Source: Betaproteobacteria bacterium UBA6910
GTDB taxonomy: Bacteria > Pseudomonadota > Gammaproteobacteria > Burkholderiales > UBA6910
Direction: 5' to 3'
Length of the DNA stretch: 19,036 nt
NCBI GenBank assembly: GCA_002451065.1
Contig: DKBC01000200.1
Span: forward strand, 1-19,036
Shown here: positions 14,087 to 19,036 of the stretch, one piece after another
Position numbering within the stretch: position 1 is the stretch's first letter
How the letters are laid out: each line of letters begins with the position of its first letter
The notes under the pieces: generated by a model
Told to the model about the DNA's origin: nothing
The model's input: the letters and a program-made list of their open reading frames with translations, nothing else
Databases searched by the model: none
Translations under genes and position numbers: made by a program

Positions 14087-15384
14087 TGCTGCCGCGCTCC
14101 CTCGCGGTCCGCGCCTTCGTACTGATCACGCTGCTGATCCTGGTGTCGCTGGCGGCAAGCTTCCAGCTGTTCCGCGCCGCGGAGCGCAAACCCCGCGCCC
14201 AGCAGCTGGCACAGATGGTGGTTTCGGTGGTGAACCTCACGCGGGCCGCGCTGCTGGCCGCCGACCCTGAATTCCGCCCGGCGCTGCTGGCGGAGCTGGC
14301 GGAAGAGGAAGGCATCCGCATCCTGCCGGCGGATCCGGGCGAAACGACGGAAGGGCTGCCCCTTGGCCGCCCCGAAGTTCGCTCCATGACCGAAGAAGTG
14401 CGGGGGCAGCTCGGGCAAAACACCCGTTTCGCCGCCGCGCGCGATGGCGTCGAGGCCTTCTGGGTGAGCTTCTTCGTGGGCAACGACGAGTTCTGGGTGA
14501 TGATGCCGCGGGAGCGTCTCGAGCACCCGCGCGCAACTCAATGGATCGGCTGGGCGGCGTTGGTGCTGCTGCTATCCCTGCTGGGGGCGTGGCTCATCGC
14601 CCGCCAGGTGGGGCGGCCGCTGCGAAGCCTGGAGGCCGCCGCCCGCGCCCTGGGACGCGGAGAGACACCGGCACCGGTCCCGGAAGCGGGGGCCCAGGAA
14701 GTGGCCACCGTGGCGCGCGCGTTCAACCAGATGTCGGCGGACCTCGCCAGCGCGGAGCGCGAACGCGCCCTGGTGCTGGCCGGGATCTCCCATGACCTGA
14801 GAACGCCCCTGGCGCGACTGCGGCTCGGCGTGGAACTGGCCCGGGACTGCGACCCCAAGAGCGCGGGCGAGATGGTGAAGGACATCGAGGCCATGGATGC
14901 CATCGTTGAGCAGTTCCTGGCTTACGTGCGCACCGATGAAGGTGAAGCGACGCGCGAGGGCGTGGACCTCAACGCCATCGTGCGCTCGGCGGCAGAGGAA
15001 CTGTCGCGGGACGGCGCGCGGATCGCGACGCGCCTGGGGATCATCCCGCCCCTGGCCCTCAGGCCGGTGGCGATAAAGCGCCTGGTGACGAACCTCGCCG
15101 AGAACGCCCTGCGCCACGGCGCCCAACCGGTGGAGATCGAAACCGCGATGGAAGACGGCCGCGCGCTGCTCCGGGTGCTGGACCGGGGGACCGGCATCCC
15201 CGAGGCGGAACGGGACCGGGTCCGGCAGCCCTTTGCCCGCCTGGATAACGCGCGCACCACCCCGGGCACCGGCCTGGGACTCGCCATCGTGGAGAGGATC
15301 GTGCGCGCCCACGGAGCCCGTTTCGAGCTTCTGGGACGGGACGGGGGCGGGCTGGAAGCGCGGGTAGCATTCCCCGTCTCTTGA
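14083..15384 (+). CDS. envZ: EnvZ-like sensor histidine kinase
   Basis: This 433-residue kinase has two membrane segments (about 11-30 and 154-174) flanking a periplasmic sensor of some 120 residues, then a HAMP domain (about 175-225). HisKA follows with GISHDLRTPLARLRLG (phosphorylated H237), and HATPase carries NLAENALRHG (N337, N341), DRGTGIP and GTGLGLAIVERIV. It phosphorylates and dephosphorylates the OmpR-like regulator. The start is ATG 14083, overlapping the ompR stop by ATGA; an alternative ATG follows at once. The sensor region is moderately acidic (AELAEEEGIRI, VGNDEFWVM) and is not diagnostic of a ligand. No terminator is evident after the stop. Confidence 0.9.
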   Translation: MMLPRSLAVRAFVLITLLILVSLAASFQLFRAAERKPRAQQLAQMVVSVVNLTRAALLAADPEFRPALLAELAEEEGIRILPADPGETTEGLPLGRPEVRSMTEEVRGQLGQNTRFAAARDGVEAFWVSFFVGNDEFWVMMPRERLEHPRATQWIGWAALVLLLSLLGAWLIARQVGRPLRSLEAAARALGRGETPAPVPEAGAQEVATVARAFNQMSADLASAERERALVLAGISHDLRTPLARLRLGVELARDCDPKSAGEMVKDIEAMDAIVEQFLAYVRTDEGEATREGVDLNAIVRSAAEELSRDGARIATRLGIIPPLALRPVAIKRLVTNLAENALRHGAQPVEIETAMEDGRALLRVLDRGTGIPEAERDRVRQPFARLDNARTTPGTGLGLAIVERIVRAHGARFELLGRDGGGLEARVAFPVS

Positions 15385-15517
15385 CCCTGCGCGTGGCGTG
15401 CCGGCGGTTGCTGGCAAGGCACTGGGCGGGATGGTATGCTGAAATCGTCCTCCCGGACTTTCCCTCTAACCTAGAATTAAATTGAGGTCCTGCCTCGTCT
15501 GTTGGGAGAACTCAAGC

Positions 15518-15958
15518 ATGTCGACAACATGGATTCTGGTTGCAAATTCAAGCTCAGCCAAACTGTTCATGAACAACGGCCCGAAGAAAGGGCTCAACAA
15601 GATCAAGGAGTTCGATCACGCTGCCAGCCGTAGCAAGGCAGCCGACCTGGTAAGTGACCGTCCCGGTCACAACCAAGGCCACGGAAACGGGCGCGGAGCG
15701 TACAACCCGCCGACGACGCCCAAGCAGCACGAAGCCGACCAGTTCGCTCTGGAATTGGCGAGGGAACTCGACCAGGGGCGGACCGGCAACCAGTACCAGC
15801 GCCTGATCCTCGTGGCAGCGCCGCCGTTCATGGGCTTGCTTAACAAGCACTTGAACGGGCATATCGGCCACCTGGTGACCGACCGGCTGGAAAAGGACTA
15901 CACCAAGGCTACCGACCGGGAACTGGCGGGGCACCTGGAAAGCTGCATCTTTCTCTAA
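15518..15958 (+). CDS. Host attachment protein family (baeRF/COG5622-like)
   Basis: This 146-residue protein belongs to the 'protein required for attachment to host cells' family, which has an eRF1-like fold (baeRF). Recognisable features are the start TTWILVANSSSAKLF, a Gly/His/Asn-rich loop (RPGHNQGHGNGRGAYNPP), the HEADQFALELARELDQ helix, LILVAAPPFMGLLNKHL and a C-terminal HLES. The family name derives from a plant-symbiont phenotype, and most members, including free-living ones, have no shown role in attachment; a translation- or RNA-linked role has been suggested from the fold. ATG 15518 is selected because the conserved fold starts there, with GGGAG upstream; an earlier frame start at 15482 is unlikely. 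It ends six bases before the protease gene, so co-transcription is likely. Confidence 0.88.
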   Translation: MSTTWILVANSSSAKLFMNNGPKKGLNKIKEFDHAASRSKAADLVSDRPGHNQGHGNGRGAYNPPTTPKQHEADQFALELARELDQGRTGNQYQRLILVAAPPFMGLLNKHLNGHIGHLVTDRLEKDYTKATDRELAGHLESCIFL

Positions 15959-15964
15959 CTCGCG

Positions 15965-16600
15965 GTGCGCGTCGGAGGATTGTTCCGGCTGCACGCGCTT
16001 TCTGTGATGGCATTGACGGCCGGGTGTGGACCCGGCCTTTTTGTTTCCGAGGAGGGGCGTGGCGTTTATGCCGCGGCCGCCGGTTCGGTGGTCGCGGTCG
16101 AAGCCTCTGCCGGGCAGTCGACCGCTGTGGGAAGCGGCGTGGTGGTGACCGGGGAACGGGTACTCACGGCCTGCCATGTGCTGGGCCGCGTGTCCTCGAT
16201 ACGCGTGCGTCATGGGGGCCGGGCCTACCCCGCCCAGCTTACCGGGGCCGAACCCGGTGCCGACCTGTGCCAACTGTCGGTGCCCGGACTCCCGGCGCGA
16301 CCCGTTCCGGTTGGCAACGCCGATACCCTCGAACCGGGCGCGGCACTCTACGCCCTGGCCATTCCCGGCGGATACCAGGTGGAGCTGAGCGAGGGCCGTT
16401 TCTCGGGCACCGTAGGCCACCAGGGCCAGAACCTGCTGCAAACGACCGCGCGCTTCGAGAAAGGATGGAGCGGCGGGGGCTTGTTCGCAGCGAACGGCGA
16501 GCTGGTGGGGATCCTGAGCTTCCTTCTGGAAAGCCCGGCCGGCGACCTGAATTACGCGGTGCCGGCCGACGCCTTCAGCCCAGGGGCCAGCGTCCGATAA
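15965..16600 (+). CDS. Trypsin-like serine protease, predicted lipoprotein
   Basis: This 211-residue protein has the S1 (trypsin-like) fold. The triad is seen as H71 in LTACHVLG, D100 in GADLCQL and S169 in GWSGGGLF. No PDZ domain follows, and length is short for HtrA. The N-terminus (MRVGGLFRLHALSVMALTAG, C21) is a plausible lipoprotein signal; Thr at -3 is less usual. It starts at GTG 15965, six bases after the attachment-protein stop, and I see no better start. The codons for the lipobox and following residues form a terminator-like hairpin with T-run (16018-16045). The last 26 bases overlap the convergent thpR gene. Substrate unknown; a periplasmic or membrane quality-control role is inference. 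Confidence 0.82.
   Translation: MRVGGLFRLHALSVMALTAGCGPGLFVSEEGRGVYAAAAGSVVAVEASAGQSTAVGSGVVVTGERVLTACHVLGRVSSIRVRHGGRAYPAQLTGAEPGADLCQLSVPGLPARPVPVGNADTLEPGAALYALAIPGGYQVELSEGRFSGTVGHQGQNLLQTTARFEKGWSGGGLFAANGELVGILSFLLESPAGDLNYAVPADAFSPGASVR
16018..16045 (+). terminator. Terminator-like hairpin inside the protease lipobox codons
   Basis: GGCCGGG, a TGTGGA loop and CCCGGCC form a 7-base-pair GC stem, followed by TTTTTGTTT. It looks like a rho-independent terminator for the attachment-protein transcript, yet it lies within codons 18-27 of the protease gene, coding for the lipobox cysteine region. It could also act as an attenuator of protease expression. Confidence 0.75.
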
Positions 16601-17156
16601 TGCTGTAGATCGAGCCCGCCTCGTTCAATTCCGACTCCACCAGGACGAACTCGCGCACCGGCCAATCGAAAGGTGCGTCCAGGATCGGCACCTCGCGGCA
16701 CTTCGCCTTTCGCAGCAAGGTCACGTGGGCCTCGTAGGGGCGCACGTCAAACGGAAAGCGATCCCGCTTCAGGGCCTGCTCCAGGGAATCCACCAGCTTC
16801 AGCAGGGCGCCGGGGGTTCTCAAGGGACCCGCCCACGCCACATGATTGCGGCGGAACCAACCGAAGCGCTCCACGGGCAGTTCGTGGGCCCGACCGTTGA
16901 CGCGACCCGCGGCCGCCCGCAGCCCGTCCAGGCGCGCGCGGGGGATCTGGCCCAGGAACGCCAGGGTGAGATGAATGTTTTCCGGCTTGGGGATGCGCCC
17001 GCCGCATGCCGCGTGCAGGAGCCCGGCGGCCCGGGCCAGACGGTCGCGGGTCGCAGCATCGGGCCAGAGGGCGAAAAACACCCGCGCCGTTTTGCCCTGA
17101 CCCGCGAATTCGCCGGCGGGGGCCCGGGCGGCCTCGGCAGCGGGCCGCCGCGTCAT
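16575..17156 (-). CDS. thpR: RNA 2',3'-cyclic phosphodiesterase ThpR
   Basis: This 193-residue protein is a 2H-phosphoesterase of the ThpR/LigT group, which opens RNA 2',3'-cyclic phosphates and was once called 2'-5' RNA ligase. Both HxTx motifs are present: HLTL (H62, T64) in [12 protein letters not shown] and HVTL (H144, T146) in [12 protein letters not shown], the catalytic pairs. FFALWPD near residue 27 is typical. The first 20 or so residues ([20 protein letters not shown]) are a low-complexity extension. It begins at ATG 17156, overlapping the ispF stop by ATGA, so it is the last gene of an ispD-ispF-thpR operon. Its 3' end overlaps the convergent protease gene by 26 bases. No signal peptide, so cytoplasmic. 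Confidence 0.93.
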   Translation of the reverse strand: MTRRPAAEAARAPAGEFAGQGKTARVFFALWPDAATRDRLARAAGLLHAACGGRIPKPENIHLTLAFLGQIPRARLDGLRAAAGRVNGRAHELPVERFGWFRRNHVAWAGPLRTPGALLKLVDSLEQALKRDRFPFDVRPYEAHVTLLRKAKCREVPILDAPFDWPVREFVLVESELNEAGSIYSIIGRWPLG

Positions 17157-17629
17157 CGCTGCGGCTTGATCAATGCCACGGCGTGGGCGGCGATGCCCTC
17201 GCCGCGCCCGAGATGGCCGAGCCCTTCGCTGGACTTGCCCTTGACGTTGACCACGTTCTTCGCGACGCCGAGGTCGGCGGCGATGTTGGCGACCATCTGG
17301 GCGGCGTAGGGCGCGATGCGCGGCGCCTGGGCGATCACCGTGGCATCGATATTCACCACCTGCCAGCCGGCGTCATGCAGCAGCCGCGCGACGGTCCGCA
17401 GCAGGTCGCGGCTGTCGGCATCCTTGTACTTCGGGTCGCGGTCGGAAAAATGCCCGCCGATGTCCCCCAGGGCCGCGGCGCCCAGCAGGGCATCGCAGAT
17501 GGTGTGCAGCAGCACGTCGGCGTCGGAGTGACCGTGCAGCCCCTTGGCAAACGGAATCTCCACGCCGCCGATCACGAGACGACGGCCTTCAACCAGGGGA
17601 TGCACGTCAAAACCCTGGCCGATTCTCAT
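17153..17629 (-). CDS. ispF: 2-C-methyl-D-erythritol 2,4-cyclodiphosphate synthase
   Basis: This 158-residue enzyme cyclises CDP-methylerythritol 2-phosphate, releasing CMP, in the methylerythritol phosphate route to isoprenoids. Zinc-binding residues appear in FDVHPL (D8, H10) and [12 protein letters not shown] (H42). HSDADVLLH (34-42), GDIGGHFSD and [17 protein letters not shown] are the family's substrate-binding motifs. Length matches the usual 155-160. It overlaps ispD upstream and thpR downstream by ATGA each, so translation is coupled along the operon. This is a cytoplasmic trimer in characterised members. Confidence 0.96.
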   Translation of the reverse strand: MRIGQGFDVHPLVEGRRLVIGGVEIPFAKGLHGHSDADVLLHTICDALLGAAALGDIGGHFSDRDPKYKDADSRDLLRTVARLLHDAGWQVVNIDATVIAQAPRIAPYAAQMVANIAADLGVAKNVVNVKGKSSEGLGHLGRGEGIAAHAVALIKPQR

Positions 17630-18321
17630 ACCGTGCTCTCCATGCTGGCGAGGATCATCTCCGCCACGGCCAGATCCTCGGGAAAGGTGATCTTGACGTT
17701 GCGCGGATCTCCCGGCACCAGGCGCGGCTTGAGCCCCAGCGCCTCCACCGCCGCCGCCTCGTCGGTCACCTCCGCGCCCGCCAACTGCAAAGCTTGCAGC
17801 AACCGCCCGCGCCGGAACATCTGCGGCGTCTGCGCCTGCCAGATGCCGGCGCGCGGGACGGTCTCGATAACCCGGTCCTCGGCGTCGCCCCGCTTGAGGG
17901 TGTCGGCCACCCGCAGGGCCAGCAGCCCTCCTACCGGATCGTTTCCCAGGGTTTCAATCAGTCGCCGCAACGCCTCCGCCGGCAGGCAGGGGCGGGCTGC
18001 ATCGTGCACCAGCACCCAGTCCTGTTCGCCGATTCCGGGCGCCATGGCGAGCCCGTTGCGGACGCTCTGCGCCCGGGTCGCGCCCCCGCAGCGCAGCGGC
18101 TCGACCCGCGACCCATAGATGGACCAGTCGTATCGCGACCATTCCCGGTCGCCGTCGGCAAGGACCACGAACGCCTTTTCGATTCGCGGCGAGGCGAGCA
18201 GCCCGCCCAGGGCATGCTGCAGCAGCGGCCTGCCCGCGAGCGACAGATATTGCTTGGGAGGGCTTTCACCCATGCGGGAGCCGGTCCCGGCGGCCGGCAC
18301 CAGCGCGAACATCCTAGGCAT
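17626..18321 (-). CDS. ispD: 2-C-methyl-D-erythritol 4-phosphate cytidylyltransferase
   Basis: This 231-residue enzyme transfers CMP from CTP to methylerythritol phosphate, the step two before IspF in isoprenoid synthesis. The CTP-binding loop is [10 protein letters not shown] (residues 9-18) with KQYL (23-26). [10 protein letters not shown] and the segments [10 protein letters not shown] and TDEAAAVE are IspD hallmarks. ATG 18321 is taken as start; a second ATG three codons later (18312) is possible, and neither has a strong ribosome site, suggesting a near-leaderless or weakly initiated message. It heads the ispD-ispF-thpR operon and is divergent from the P-type ATPase gene, with only 53 bases between starts, so the two promoters overlap. 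Confidence 0.95.
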   Translation of the reverse strand: MPRMFALVPAAGTGSRMGESPPKQYLSLAGRPLLQHALGGLLASPRIEKAFVVLADGDREWSRYDWSIYGSRVEPLRCGGATRAQSVRNGLAMAPGIGEQDWVLVHDAARPCLPAEALRRLIETLGNDPVGGLLALRVADTLKRGDAEDRVIETVPRAGIWQAQTPQMFRRGRLLQALQLAGAEVTDEAAAVEALGLKPRLVPGDPRNVKITFPEDLAVAEMILASMESTV

Positions 18322-18374
18322 CAAGGCATTCTAGCAAGGCTCGGCAATGCCTGCCCCTGTGCCAGAATGGAATC

Positions 18375-19036
18375 GTGAAAATCCACCACTTCTCGGTCGC
18401 CCAGGCCATCGGCAGCCTGCAAAGCACGCCGGACGGGCTGTCCGGGGCGGAAGCCGCGCGGCGCCGCGCGGAGTATGGTCCGAACCGTGTCGAGGAGGTG
18501 CGGCGCGAGCATTTAATGCTCCGCCTGGGCCGGGAGTTCACGCATTTTTTTGCCCTTATTCTGTGGCTGGCGGCGGCTCTCGCATTCATCGCTGAGTGGC
18601 GGGACCCCGGCCAGGGAATGGCGACCCTGGGCTTCGCCGTTGTCGGCGTGATCCTGGTGAACGGAGTGTTTTCCTTCTGGCAGGAGTACCGGGCCGAGAA
18701 AGCCCTCGCCGCCCTGCGGCAGCTGCTGCCGCGCCAGGTCACCGCGTTGCGCGACGGGGTCCCGGAGCGCGTGCCCGCGGAAGCGATCGTTCCCGGGGAC
18801 GTGATCCTGCTGGCGGAGGGCAACGAGGTGCCCGCCGATTGCCGGGTGATCGAGGCCGTGAGCGTGCGCGTCAATCTCGCGACCGTGACCGGTGAGTCGC
18901 TGCCCAAAGCGCGGCACGCCGACCCGAGCGACGCCGAAGACCTGCTGCGGGCAAAAAACGTGCTGTTGGCGGGCACCGCCCTGGTCTCGGGAGAGGCCCG
19001 CGCACTGGTCTTCGCCACCGGAATGCACACCGAGTT
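18375..19036 (+). CDS. Cation-transporting P-type ATPase, N-terminal part
   Basis: The frame stays open from GTG 18375 to the window end (220 complete codons), so this gene is only partly present. The visible part has the cation-ATPase N-terminal region (LSGAEAARRRAEYGPNRVEE), two membrane segments (about 58-73 and 84-101) and the actuator domain, including VPGDVILLAEGNEVPADCRV and the phosphatase loop VTGESLPK (T172-S175). This order identifies a P2-type (Ca2+- or Mg2+-like) pump, but the ion-binding membrane helices and the phosphorylated DKTGT motif lie outside. The start fits because the N-terminal region follows directly; the ribosome site (GGA) is weak. It is divergent from ispD. Confidence 0.88.
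   Translation, partial: MKIHHFSVAQAIGSLQSTPDGLSGAEAARRRAEYGPNRVEEVRREHLMLRLGREFTHFFALILWLAAALAFIAEWRDPGQGMATLGFAVVGVILVNGVFSFWQEYRAEKALAALRQLLPRQVTALRDGVPERVPAEAIVPGDVILLAEGNEVPADCRVIEAVSVRVNLATVTGESLPKARHADPSDAEDLLRAKNVLLAGTALVSGEARALVFATGMHTE

Noticed and set aside
15400..15480. Possible sigma-54 or sigma-70 promoter before the attachment-protein gene
   Set aside because: TGGCAAGGCACTGGGC departs from the TGGCAC-N5-TTGC pattern, and TATGCT and TAGAAT lack a properly spaced -35 element.
17006..18118. Plus-strand open frame of 370 codons opposite ispF and ispD
   Set aside because: It covers two unmistakable isoprenoid genes on the other strand and changes character between them.

Overview
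The window is GC-rich, gene-dense bacterial chromosome with no rRNA, tRNA, insertion sequence, phage gene or CRISPR array that I can see. Gene content and order point to a proteobacterium, most likely a betaproteobacterium or a close relative. The indicators are the overlapping tsaB-rimI-family 4 uracil-DNA glycosylase set, the ispD-ispF-thpR set, a lemA/TPM-domain set, an OmpR/EnvZ pair and a host-attachment (COG5622) protein. This placement is inference from gene content, not a phylogenetic result.

Layout. 1-1786 (minus): LemA lipoprotein followed by two TPM-domain proteins, the second cut by the window edge. 1845-3729 (minus): tsaB, rimI and a family 4 uracil-DNA glycosylase, each overlapping the next by 4 bases. 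3831-8009 (minus): a looser accessory stretch with a secreted SUMF1/FGE-like protein lacking the FGE cysteines, a macrodomain protein, a beta-carbonic anhydrase, a TIR-like (CAP12/Pycsar-type) protein with a beta-rich C-terminal half, and a secreted zincin-like protein. 8010-8557 is a 548-base stretch with no supported gene. 8558-8986 (plus): a small monohaem cytochrome c with its own strong terminator. 9184-11350 (minus): a tight phospholipid operon of a YnbA-like CDP-alcohol phosphatidyltransferase, a PlsC-type acyltransferase and a YnbB-like CDP-diglyceride synthase.

11546-13123 (minus) holds three small secreted proteins: one with seven exact 19-residue repeats, one with three EF-hands, and a basic His/Gln-rich one. 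They are divergent from ompR-envZ (13358-15384, plus), and the shared upstream region carries three TGTAAC-type sites. 15518-16600 (plus): a host-attachment protein and a trypsin-like lipoprotein whose lipobox codons form a terminator-like hairpin. 16575-18321 (minus): ispD, ispF and thpR. 18375 to the end (plus): the N-terminal part of a cation P-type ATPase.

The best candidates for unusual biology are the TIR-like/beta-rich protein next to a macrodomain gene, the metal-binding-looking secreted cassette facing OmpR/EnvZ, and the terminator-like hairpin inside the protease lipobox. All proposed functional links between these neighbours are inference.
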